A program made the translations under genes and the position numbers. A stretch of 64,000 bases of DNA from Symbiodinium natans. Taxonomy: Eukaryota > Sar > Dinophyceae > Suessiales > Symbiodiniaceae. Under the pieces are notes generated by a model. That model did no database searches and had not been told where the DNA came from. It saw only the letters and a list, made by a program, of their open reading frames with translations. The stretch lies in NCBI GenBank assembly GCA_905221605.1, contig CAJNDS010002154.1:565988-629987 (forward strand), in the 5' to 3' direction. Position 1 is the stretch's first letter. Every line of letters begins with the position of its first letter. Positions 44,701 to 53,286 of the stretch are shown here, piece after piece.

Positions 44701-47700
44701 GTTGGTGGTCGCCTCGCCTTGGGCTGGCGACTGCTGCGGCGTATGAACCTCGACTGCAGTAGCAACCACCACGTCGGGACTGTTACTACCCGCGGGCACA
44801 GGGCTGTTTCCCGGGGAGTCCACATCAATCGCAGTTTCGGAGGCAGCCTTACCCGTACGAACAGGTAGGAGGTGAAGACCACGGGGGGCTCGCAGTATGC
44901 CGGCTTTGTGTTCGAAAGCCGGGTCAGCGCGTTGAGCAGATCCCCGCTTGGGCGGCATCCTAATGCTGGTGTCCCCTAGCAAGCAGGTGAGGTACTGGGC
45001 AACCCCATCTCCTTCCCTCACCGGCTGGAAGGGGACACAATACACAGCATTGGGCAGGGGCTCCAGGACGAAGCCGCGCGTTTGCAGACTAACAATGGTG
45101 CCCGAGTAGGAGTTGGAGGTGAAAGAGGGACTCCCCCATCCTTCTTGCTGAAGTGTGCGGTAAAAAACCTCCCGCTTATCTCCCCAGGTGGCCTTCAAAG
45201 CCCACGCTTGATGCAGGGGTGGTGTTTCAAAGAGGTCCAGCCCAACTTTGCGTTCCGCAGGCAGCACGATGCTGGCTACTGTCCGCTCTCGGAAGGCTTG
45301 CTTGTGTAATGCCGTTGCAATGCCAGGGCCATCCATGCTCCACAAGCTGGCTTGTGTGCGCACATAGTCAGCGCAATCAATTAGGCCCCCGGTTGCGCAG
45401 GCCGCCATTTGGAAGCATGCACCTATACCATCAGAGTAGTGCGGTGCCACGAAAACCAAAGCCCCAAGCCCTCTCGTGAAGGAGGAGGTGGCTCGGGCAA
45501 ACCCTGCCTCGCTACTAAACAGGAATCCAGAAGCCCGACATGTCACAAAGACACATATCCCAAATGTGGGGCCAGTGGAGCAGGCCGTGGTGATAGCGCC
45601 GAAGAAGCGTTTAAGGGACCCTATGCGATTCATGAGGAAGGTCCGAAACGTCACAAGGCTCCAAGTGTTGGGCGCGCCAGTCAGCGGGAAGTCTTTCGCG
45701 GTTTGGCAGGCTTCAAGTAGGCTCATATCGTCATCGCCCAGCGGGTCTGCGGGGAGACTCAACTGCAGCATAAACTTCATTTGGGTAACAATCCTGGCAT
45801 ACTGAGAGACCATCCCGATGGGGGAGTCAGGATAGACCTGGTGCCCAAAAGTGAGCACAATGTCCGCCAGGACCATGCCGAGGTCGTAGCTTCTGCCTAT
45901 TTTGGTTTGGGTCTCATCCTGATCTTGCACCCGTACCCATCGACACGTTTCCATCCACCTGCCTGCAAGGCTACGCAGTGGCCGCCCGAGCAGGTGCTGC
46001 ATCGTGGGACCTGGTGGCATACGTAGCCGAGGGACCCTGCCTATCAGCTCGAAGCGGCACGCCTCCGAGTACCGACATGCGTATAGAATGGCAGCAATCT
46101 CAGGAGGGAGGCGCATGGATGAACAGAGCGAGAGGTTGACAGCCGGTCCGACAATGGCCTTCAGCCCGGCGGCCTGCATGACTGTCTCGGCTTGCTTCGG
46201 TTTAACGATGCTTAGACAGAGAATCGATTCCAGCATCGAGACCGCTGAGAACAACACCTCAGACGCTCCAGAGGAACGGTGGGGCTTGCCCCAAGAGGGC
46301 ATCTCGCCTTGTCCCTTTTTCCACGGGCCGGAACTTTGGGCCGTTTGCCGCAAAAGGGCCGCAGGCAAGGTGGCTGGCGTGTGGAGGTCGGCAGGGACCG
46401 CATTGAGACCACAAATCTTTTGCTCCAACAACTCCGTGACGAAGTGGTAATTGGGTCGCGATCCTCCAGCGGGCTGTCTGTGGTCGCCAATCATGACATC
46501 AAGTGCATGCTTGATGTGCGCCAGAATGGTGTTGGAACCAGGCGTGCCCAATTGCTGGGCTTCATCTCGGAGGAGCAACTCAACATCCTTTAGACGGTTA
46601 ATGAGCTGCGAGTAGGGAAAGCTAAGCCTTGCCACAATCGTACCATGTGTCGTGGCTACAAGTAGCCCCCGGTACAAATCGTGCACATCAAAAGGGAGCT
46701 TATGTGTGTCCTTCTCCTTGTTACCCGGTATGCGAACGATGCGGCTGCGAACAAATTCATTGCTAGCAGTCGTGAGCCTATCAACCGCTTCGACATAGGC
46801 CCGAACCGATTCATTGCCATGAGCGGTGTACAGGGTGAGCCGGCTCGTCAGGCACGCAAGGAGTACTCCTAGAAACGCGCAGGATCGTGTCTTCCCGCTG
46901 CCGGGCGCACCCGTTATGAATACAGAAGTACGATTAGCGGCCAGGCCGTACGAGCACGCTCCCAGCAGCGCTGCCAGGTGTCCGTCCGCCCCCCAAAAGG
47001 TATCACAGAGGCACGTAAGGAAGGCGGGACCAACCGCGAGCGCAAAGATGCTGGCTCGAGTCCTCGGATCGTGCTCGTTGCTCAACGAGTCATGGGACAG
47101 GCGTAGACACTCCGCATGCCACAGCGCAGGAGTCCGGGCGTCCTCTTGGCCGGGCAGCGGAGAGTCAGGCAGCGTAGCTAACACGCCACTCAGCAGCGTC
47201 GGCGTCCATTCTTTGCGATAGGATTGTTCCTCCGCAAGCCAAAGGTTGAGGAAGCTTTGCAAGGGGTTGGAAGCCCCCGGACCCGCAGTAAGCGATGCCT
47301 GCGCAGCTTGCGTTTCGTGCTTGCCTCTGAAGACTTGGCAGACCTCCGGGTGAATGAGCTGTGCCCATGTGTCGTGCCAGTTCCCTCTCACCACTAGCCC
47401 GATAAGGAGGACAAGCACTAAATCTGTGAGAAAGCCCGGCAACCACTGTGGCTGCCGGATGGCATCAAGAGGCGAGTCTTCTAGCGGAACGCCCAATGCA
47501 ACATGCTGCCTTTCCCTAGGCATGTGTAACAGAGCATCCCAAAGCGGGGTAGAGGCTCCTCCGGGCAGCACCTCAAGCTGGCTGACTCTCGGCAGTGAGG
47601 GTCGTTGCGCGAATTGGTTGTGCTGTTCATCAGTCAAGAGCAGGGCAATGGTTATATTGACTGGCTGCATGGCCTTACTTTCTCCAGGGCCGGTGAAAAG

Positions 47701-49188
47701 CTTCTTCGGGGCAAGGAGCTCTATAAACATGCCTGGGTAGGCCACATCCCCCTTGTCTTCTCTCAAGGTAACCAGCAAAGCAGTGCCCTTGGCCGGCACT
47801 TTACCAGCGACAGCAAACCACTTTGTAGCCCAGTCAGGGACATCCGCCAACTCCGGTGTAAGGAGCATGACCGATGCCCTTGGGTAAACTCGATGGAGAA
47901 GGCAGATTGGCCATGTATGCGTGCCGGGCTTTATCGCCACAGGGGTGGCGGCCCGCTTGACCGCAGCTTGCTCTGGGTAGTGATACTGTTCCGAGGGCTC
48001 CTCCTCGATTTCTGCTTCCGAGGCCATGGCTAAAAACTGATAACCCAGCATGTCAACCAGGCGCTCTAACGACAGGTGGGGGAGCCACATACCCAAAACT
48101 AGTTTCATCGTGGGACCAAGTTCATGATACGGGGGCGGCAAATCAGCCAGATGCGGCTTGGCATCCGTCAGGAGGACTTGGGTACAGTCAGCACGGAGAC
48201 TTGCAATGCTCCGGTTCTCAGCGGAAGGTATCCGGAGAAAAGCCTCCATATCGGGGCGTCTGATTTGCCGTCCCAGCACGGAGTTGATGAAAGTTTTAGA
48301 CTTATCCGAAAGCTGGACAGAGCCACACGCAACCCCCATCAAACCTGCTCGCACTGTGCGATCCATCCGGGGGTCGGCCAAGCCGCAAATCTTTTTAGTC
48401 AATTCCTTATGCACATAATCCCCCGGCGTGAGCTGGAATAGCTCTTCACTGTAGACAAAGTGACCATAAGAGTGTCCACCACTGCCAAGTGACTCAGGTC
48501 CAGTGAAGTAGTAGAGACGCGCTCCCGCGCCAATCGCTTGCGTCCTTGCTGCCTGGCTGGGCCGGAAGATACAAAGCTGGTCGCTCTCATGATGGACAAG
48601 ACTAACAGCGTGCCGCAATTCCGAACCCAGGATATATTGCAGCATGGCCCGTGGCATGGCAACGCCGCCCAAACGTGCCTTGATGTGGACAAAATCGCCC
48701 TTGCAGTCAGGAAGCTTTTGGCGCTCATGCCAAGCGATAGCCACAGCAGCGCCCGTATACGACCCAGCAGAGAAACCCGTAACGCACAGTTTGCACTCGC
48801 CAGCTCTACCCGCGGCGAGGCCCACATGCAGAGCGGTCAGCGCAGCAGTATGTGGCATGTGCAAGTGAGCCAGGGCAGGGCACATTGTCAGGGAGGCTTC
48901 TACCGAGCTGATTCTAGCACGAACCGCCGCTGGCAGACCGCATCCATCGACCTGAGGGTACAGAGCACGTGCCCATAGCTGGGCGGCTTGGGGCAGGAGC
49001 AACAATGCATGTGCGGCATTACCGCTGGTCGAAAGCAACAACGGGCGTTGTGTGTCCTCATATCGGACCTTTTTGCCCTGGTTGTCCCGGACTGTTTCCA
49101 TTTCTAAGCCAGTGAGTGCATAGGAATTGGCTGTGTGAATGATGCTACCCGACACAGTGGGGGGCGTATTCTCAGCCTTCCCATTCAT
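44629..49188 (-). CDS. Alpha/beta-hydrolase-like + superfamily 1 (UPF1-like) helicase fusion, 1519 residues
   Basis: Starts at an ATG at 49188 inside an ATGA overlap with the upstream frame's stop. Residues ~60-330 hold CVTGFSAGSYTGAAVAIAW (~137), a GxSxG nucleophile elbow, with later HESDQL and GGHSYGHF as possible acid and histidine sites. Residues ~330-740 are unrecognised. The helicase core follows: Walker A FITGAPGSGKT (~760), Walker B-like LLRDEAQQLG (~875), SMRLPPEIAAIL (~1028) in the place of UPF1's QYRMHP motif, TCRASGFLFSS (motif V region) and ARATSSFTRGLGALVFV (motif VI, arginine finger). These match the AAA_11/AAA_12 RNA/DNA helicases. ATP hydrolysis looks possible; hydrolase activity is inferred only from the elbow. 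The intron-free 4.5-kb frame among split genes, and a decayed second copy at 38.4-39.0 kb, point to a mobile element. No close family with this pairing is known to me. Confidence 0.75.
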   Translation of the reverse strand: MNGKAENTPPTVSGSIIHTANSYALTGLEMETVRDNQGKKVRYEDTQRPLLLSTSGNAAHALLLLPQAAQLWARALYPQVDGCGLPAAVRARISSVEASLTMCPALAHLHMPHTAALTALHVGLAAGRAGECKLCVTGFSAGSYTGAAVAIAWHERQKLPDCKGDFVHIKARLGGVAMPRAMLQYILGSELRHAVSLVHHESDQLCIFRPSQAARTQAIGAGARLYYFTGPESLGSGGHSYGHFVYSEELFQLTPGDYVHKELTKKICGLADPRMDRTVRAGLMGVACGSVQLSDKSKTFINSVLGRQIRRPDMEAFLRIPSAENRSIASLRADCTQVLLTDAKPHLADLPPPYHELGPTMKLVLGMWLPHLSLERLVDMLGYQFLAMASEAEIEEEPSEQYHYPEQAAVKRAATPVAIKPGTHTWPICLLHRVYPRASVMLLTPELADVPDWATKWFAVAGKVPAKGTALLVTLREDKGDVAYPGMFIELLAPKKLFTGPGESKAMQPVNITIALLLTDEQHNQFAQRPSLPRVSQLEVLPGGASTPLWDALLHMPRERQHVALGVPLEDSPLDAIRQPQWLPGFLTDLVLVLLIGLVVRGNWHDTWAQLIHPEVCQVFRGKHETQAAQASLTAGPGASNPLQSFLNLWLAEEQSYRKEWTPTLLSGVLATLPDSPLPGQEDARTPALWHAECLRLSHDSLSNEHDPRTRASIFALAVGPAFLTCLCDTFWGADGHLAALLGACSYGLAANRTSVFITGAPGSGKTRSCAFLGVLLACLTSRLTLYTAHGNESVRAYVEAVDRLTTASNEFVRSRIVRIPGNKEKDTHKLPFDVHDLYRGLLVATTHGTIVARLSFPYSQLINRLKDVELLLRDEAQQLGTPGSNTILAHIKHALDVMIGDHRQPAGGSRPNYHFVTELLEQKICGLNAVPADLHTPATLPAALLRQTAQSSGPWKKGQGEMPSWGKPHRSSGASEVLFSAVSMLESILCLSIVKPKQAETVMQAAGLKAIVGPAVNLSLCSSMRLPPEIAAILYACRYSEACRFELIGRVPRLRMPPGPTMQHLLGRPLRSLAGRWMETCRWVRVQDQDETQTKIGRSYDLGMVLADIVLTFGHQVYPDSPIGMVSQYARIVTQMKFMLQLSLPADPLGDDDMSLLEACQTAKDFPLTGAPNTWSLVTFRTFLMNRIGSLKRFFGAITTACSTGPTFGICVFVTCRASGFLFSSEAGFARATSSFTRGLGALVFVAPHYSDGIGACFQMAACATGGLIDCADYVRTQASLWSMDGPGIATALHKQAFRERTVASIVLPAERKVGLDLFETPPLHQAWALKATWGDKREVFYRTLQQEGWGSPSFTSNSYSGTIVSLQTRGFVLEPLPNAVYCVPFQPVREGDGVAQYLTCLLGDTSIRMPPKRGSAQRADPAFEHKAGILRAPRGLHLLPVRTGKAASETAIDVDSPGNSPVPAGSNSPDVVVATAVEVHTPQQSPAQGEATTNARHGERWGTPWLHCGSYQPASAS

Positions 49189-50771
49189 CCCGCTAACGAA
49201 GAGCGACCGACATTCCCCTGAGGGGTTAGGTGAGGCTTTGGAGGCGGGTACTGGTAGGCAGGAAAGGCAAAGGCTGCCAGGGCTTGTTGCACACGCATGG
49301 CTAGTCCATCATCCCAGTATTGACTGAGGCCCAACGGCGTGACCTTTATGTCTGCAGCGAAGAGAGGCCACGGCAAATCCGCCTGGGCCAGCCAAGCATG
49401 CGCAGCGGCAGCAAGAAGAGCAAGCGGCCCAGTTGGGGTATTGGGTCGACTGCGCCATTTCGGGGTGGCCCTGCAGGAAGATAGGGCATCTTTCTTCCAA
49501 AACATGAGGACCCCAGGAAAGAGCTGGAGCCGCACTGGCCCACTGCCCTTTTTCCCAACAGAGGCCCACAGAGGGACGGTGTCCCCGTTGCCCCAGACCG
49601 ACTCTGGTAGAGTAGGCAGCCGTACCACACTCCCCCACTGCGGCAAGATGTTTTTGCCTTTGGCACCATATCCATGCACAAAAGGAGGGGGTATAACCTC
49701 GGCGTATCGGTTCGCCATGAATAAGTCAGGACCAGGTAGGATTGCCAAACGGGAGTGCGGGCCGCCGTAACCCATGAGCAAGGGAAGAAATCCCTGTTCA
49801 TATGGGCCTTGTCCCCATGTTCTGACCCCTCTGACCTGCCTGACTGGGGAGGCGCCAAACTGGATGTCTGGCTCTGGCCGGCCAGCAGTAAGGTCGGCCG
49901 TTTTCCACGCAACCTCATGTATGTATCTTCCTAAAAGTGCCCACGCAAACACAAAGTCAGAGTGCTTGTGAGCAGTGGTTCCGGCAAGAGGGGTGTTGCG
50001 TAGACATTGCCGATAATGGATCTGGTCCAACGGCACCTGCTCATGCATACCAGGCAATGGAGTGGGCACTTCACTGGGCATGATGACTAGCTGCAGGGCT
50101 CGGCTCAACGCAGTACCAATTGAGGTCACCGCACTAGCGACGTTGCCAGGGATGCAGAAGCGAGGGGGCCGGGGATGTTTGCCGTCCGGAGCATTCGGGT
50201 AGAAGAGGACCAATCCCCCATTTGCTTCAAGCTGGTCCTCGGACGCACAAACCATGCCAATTGAGTTTGGCGATCGGGCCTCACACGGTATGGACCCGTC
50301 CGGTGGAAGCGAGCCACAGGGCTGTGTCTCGTCCGTCTCGACTTCCATGCTGCCCAGTGACTCCGTCGAGAGGGTATTGGGCAGTAGATCGAGGACTGCA
50401 AACCTTCGCAGCTCTTCTGCTTCCCACCTGGCAGTGAACAAGGTGTCATGGTCAAGCAACATCAAGACCACCCCTGGCGCAAGGACTCTGAGGACTGCCA
50501 GAATTTCAGGCCCCGCCCACGTAAAGTGCACCGAAGCTAGCCCCGCTTCCTTGGTGTTAACCAAGATGGGAAACCACCTCTCCTTAAACGGGCCTTCCCA
50601 CTGCATGCGTGCTACCAAATGCCGGACAAAGTAGGGGAAGTGCGGAATAAACAAGAAGCAGCGACTATCCGTGACCGAGAGCAGGACATGGGCTCCTGCG
50701 GACTCAGCAGCCCGGAGCTGTGGAAGTAGGCAGCCGAGTAATGCATTGTAGTCAATCTCTGGGTGGAGACC
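49185..50771 (-). CDS. First protein of the helicase element, unrecognised, with DHD motif
   Basis: The frame is open from just below a TAA at 50774-50772 (GLHPEIDYNALLGCLLPQLR) to a TGA at 49187-49185. There is no ATG close to the left end of the open stretch. VLLMLLDHDTLF-like sequence (GVVLMLLDHDTLFTARWEAE at about 50465) is strand-DxD-like, as in GT-A glycosyltransferases; the strand-rich FPYFVRHLVARMQWEGPFKE and ILVNTKEAGLASVHFTWAG precede it. The rest has LAILPGPDLFMANRYAE and a Pro-rich end (AYQYPPPKPHLTPQG). A sugar-nucleotide or metal-binding function is a weak inference; no family is firmly recognised. Its stop codon overlaps the ATG of the helicase protein (ATGA), so the two are probably translated from one RNA. 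Confidence 0.6.
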   Translation of the reverse strand, partial: GLHPEIDYNALLGCLLPQLRAAESAGAHVLLSVTDSRCFLFIPHFPYFVRHLVARMQWEGPFKERWFPILVNTKEAGLASVHFTWAGPEILAVLRVLAPGVVLMLLDHDTLFTARWEAEELRRFAVLDLLPNTLSTESLGSMEVETDETQPCGSLPPDGSIPCEARSPNSIGMVCASEDQLEANGGLVLFYPNAPDGKHPRPPRFCIPGNVASAVTSIGTALSRALQLVIMPSEVPTPLPGMHEQVPLDQIHYRQCLRNTPLAGTTAHKHSDFVFAWALLGRYIHEVAWKTADLTAGRPEPDIQFGASPVRQVRGVRTWGQGPYEQGFLPLLMGYGGPHSRLAILPGPDLFMANRYAEVIPPPFVHGYGAKGKNILPQWGSVVRLPTLPESVWGNGDTVPLWASVGKKGSGPVRLQLFPGVLMFWKKDALSSCRATPKWRSRPNTPTGPLALLAAAAHAWLAQADLPWPLFAADIKVTPLGLSQYWDDGLAMRVQQALAAFAFPAYQYPPPKPHLTPQGNVGRSSLAG

Positions 50772-51530
50772 TTACGGCTCAGGCGGTTCGCGGGAAATGG
50801 CTCCCGAGGCCAGTTTCAATGGCAGTACGCCGCTGGAGGTGGGCTCAGGGAAATTCTGATTACTTTCTAGTGCCTGCGCGAGATCCTCAGGCTCCTGAGG
50901 CCCCGGCGCATGGTCAGCACTGAGAGTGCGAAGCTGGCATATAGCCTGCATTGCGGTCGCCGCATGGGTGGCTAGGGACCTGCCAAGGTGGCAGGTCGGC
51001 TGCAACTGGCGCGGGAGGTGGCCTTTCATGTGGAATTCGCGGCTCGATCCTACTGACCTCACCCACTGGGTATTCTCCAACACGTGGAGAAATCGGCGGT
51101 ATGGGAGGGCGAGGACTACTATCCGGCCAGCAGACCCTAAGTGGATTAGGTGATGGAGTTTGCCAGGGCCCGGGAGGCTGTCTCCCTGCCCGCTCCTTGT
51201 TCGGTGACAACACTCGTCCAAGGGGGAAGGTCTATCGCGTCACCAGGCAAAGCACTGTGCGTGGACACCGCTCGCCCCATGAGGGCACTGCTATGCTGCA
51301 CGATGCCTGGCCTCCATGCATGCAAGAGAAAACAGCGAACCGTGGGTTGCCGGGCGAAGCAGACCACCAACCGGCAGCATCGAGTCCGTGAGGCAGGATG
51401 ACGCCGGCTTGCATCTGCCTGGTCATTGCGATATCACTGTTCCCTAAAGCTCCTGGCAACGTGGACTTGGAGCACTTGCGCTCCAACCCGGATCGCGTAT
51501 GCCTGACAGGCATACGACTCCATGGCATCA
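50772..51530 (-). pseudogene. Pro-rich 5' coding sequence of the helicase element, with in-frame stop and shift
   Basis: In the same frame as the DHD protein, above the TAA at 50772-50774, the sequence reads GPQEPEDLAQALESNQNFPE and similar. In a second frame (51213-50914) it reads RPPIPPISPRVGEYPVGEV and other Pro-rich stretches. Coding-like composition switches frame near 50.92 kb. An upstream Pro-rich N-terminus broken by one stop and one indel is the simplest reading. Confidence 0.4.
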
Positions 51531-51785
51531 CTCACCGAACATGGCAGGCCAAACTCATGTGACTACCCCATAGACAGTGGGAGAACCACGAGGCAACCTC
51601 TAGACACCAAGATCCCTGGAAAGCCCTACAAAAACAAGAGAGGGACTCAGGAAAGGGAGGACCAAACAAAAAAGCACAGCACACAGGAGAGAAGAAGCAG
51701 AAAGGCGAGAAAAAACCGTCAGAAGCGTTGCAACCCTCAACACAATGGGTTCCTCGTTGAGTCAGCCAGCCACCCTTAGCTTGCG
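51531..51785. other. Junction between helicase element and copia LTR
   Basis: No gene. AG-rich on the plus strand (AAGAAGCAGAAAGGCGAG). It includes TTAGCTTGCG directly next to the LTR end. Confidence 0.4.
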
Positions 51786-52156
51786 TGAAAAAACGAAGGT
51801 CCCTCTGGTACCTTTTCCCTTGAAAGCACGAACCCTGACCTCTCACACAAGTGCGGACAGCTCTCTCTTTTTCACAGTCAGAGCCACTTGAGCGAAAAGT
51901 CACGAAGTGCACAAACTAAACGAATTCTCTCTTGTGAGCTTAAACTCAGCTTCAGAACGAAGTTCCTACACACTGCACACTCACTTTAAATAGCGTATTG
52001 GGCAAAAACACACTCGTATGATTTCCTTGGAAATCAACGAGGCATAAACCATCGAGGATGGGATCACACGGATTCCCAATCACTCCGAAGCAAAACAAAC
52101 CTATACAAGCTGATCCAAACATGACAAAAACATCAATGATCAGCCACAATCTTCCA
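51786..52156 (-). repeat. 3' LTR of the copia element (full length, 371 bp)
   Basis: Read on the minus strand it starts TGGAAGATTGTGGCTGATCA and ends TTCGTTTTTTCA. TATTTAAA at about 51987-51994 (minus) is a likely TATA-type promoter box. It holds about 100 bases (about 51823-51925) that the 5' LTR lacks. Confidence 0.92.
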
Positions 52157-52163
52157 CCCCCCG
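52157..52163 (-). promoter_or_regulatory. Polypurine tract
   Basis: On the minus strand GCGGGGGG directly precedes the 3' LTR's TGGAAG, the position of the plus-strand primer of LTR elements. Confidence 0.75.
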
Positions 52164-52834
52164 CATTTTGCTGAGGGTTCATGTCAAAGATCTGAAGTCC
52201 AAGCCCAGCTCGGCACTTCAACACTAAGGGGATGCCCTGGCCACATTCCCTTGGTGCGTACTCGCCACCAAACGAAACAAACAACACACCAGTCGATCTC
52301 TGACATCAAACTTAAAACTCATGCAAGATCCCACCATCAGGCAGGTTGTCCTGGGTCCACATCACTGGTAACCCAAGAGTTCGTTGTCCAAACACGTGAA
52401 AACGAATTAATGCAAGCTTCAGATGTTTCCCACTCAGCACTCGACCTTGTCGTGGTACTCCTCCTCAGTCTCGCATCTTCCAGGTCACCAAACTCACCAA
52501 CTAGCATCGGCTAGCTGATCCTTCAAGAAAAGATTGGCTTCATAGTTTCGCTTCTTCCAGCGTACCATCAGCCAAAAACGTCTTCAGAGGTGGCAATCAG
52601 ACGCCTTGCAGAAGGGGCTATAGAGTCCCTCGTTGAGTTTCATCATCATTTTGCCTCCTCTTTGCAAACTTCTCATGCACTGAAACAAGGGCTCACACTA
52701 ACCAGAAAAATCGCGGGCGCTCCATGGCGGCAACGCGGGCCATGCTCCATGGCGGCAACGCGGCCATGGCTTCCAAAAAATGGCTGCGGGTTTCACTCAC
52801 CCACCCAACCACTGAGATCACTTAGCATCTCAGT
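52164..52834 (-). other. 3' untranslated region of the copia element
   Basis: Between the last coding frame and the polypurine tract. No open frame on the element's strand is supported. The 22-bp repeat lies in it. Confidence 0.5.
52717..52770. repeat. CTCCATGGCGGCAACGCGG tandem repeat
   Basis: Units starting at about 52719 and 52743 share CTCCATGGCGGCAACGCGG with GCCATG spacers; a third partial unit follows. Confidence 0.8.
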
Positions 52835-53286
52835 TCATTCTTCATCCTCTTCGCCCTTCTTCTCGCCAGCTCCAGTTGACTCCATCAACTTGGCGCGGCG
52901 CTCCTTGGCGGCTTCCTTCATCTCCGCCAACTCAGCCGTCCTCGTTTCCATCACCACATCCTGCGAAGATCGGCTAGGCTCAGCTGGCGTCTCCGCAGGC
53001 CTCTCAGTTGGCTGGTCTCCAACCTTTCTCTTCTTCTCTTCCAACATCAGCTCCAAATCGGCAACACTAAAGCTTGCCTTCACACGCTCAGCAATCTGCG
53101 CGATAGCTGCTGCATCCAACTCAGATGGTACAACTGACACAGGCGAGCGAACCGCTTCGCCTTCCAGCTTTGCTCTCTTAGCAGCTTCTTCCTCGGCAGC
53201 TGACAGGTCGGCGATGCGCTTGCGCTTTCGCTCAGCTTCCTCGAACTCTCGGTCTTGCTGTTCCGCTGCAGCCTTGAGGATCCGCT
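52835..53286 (-). CDS. Shifted-frame continuation of the copia polyprotein C-terminus
   Basis: Just upstream of the polyprotein's TGA, another minus frame is open and reads GKDLKRILKAAAEQQDREFE, EEAERKRKRIADLSAAEEEA, then FSVADLELMLEEKKRKVGDQ and a final EKKGEEDEE before a stop at 52835. Composition is highly charged and helical, consistent with a coiled coil. The join to the main frame needs a -1 shift (or +2) near 53285-53300, in AAGGAGGAAAGGACC. This may be an indel that truncated the protein, or programmed frameshifting. Confidence 0.6.

Noticed and set aside
49185-50771. Firm assignment of the DHD protein as a glycosyltransferase
   Set aside because: Only one short strand-DHD motif supports it; no other family signature seen, so it is left as unrecognised.
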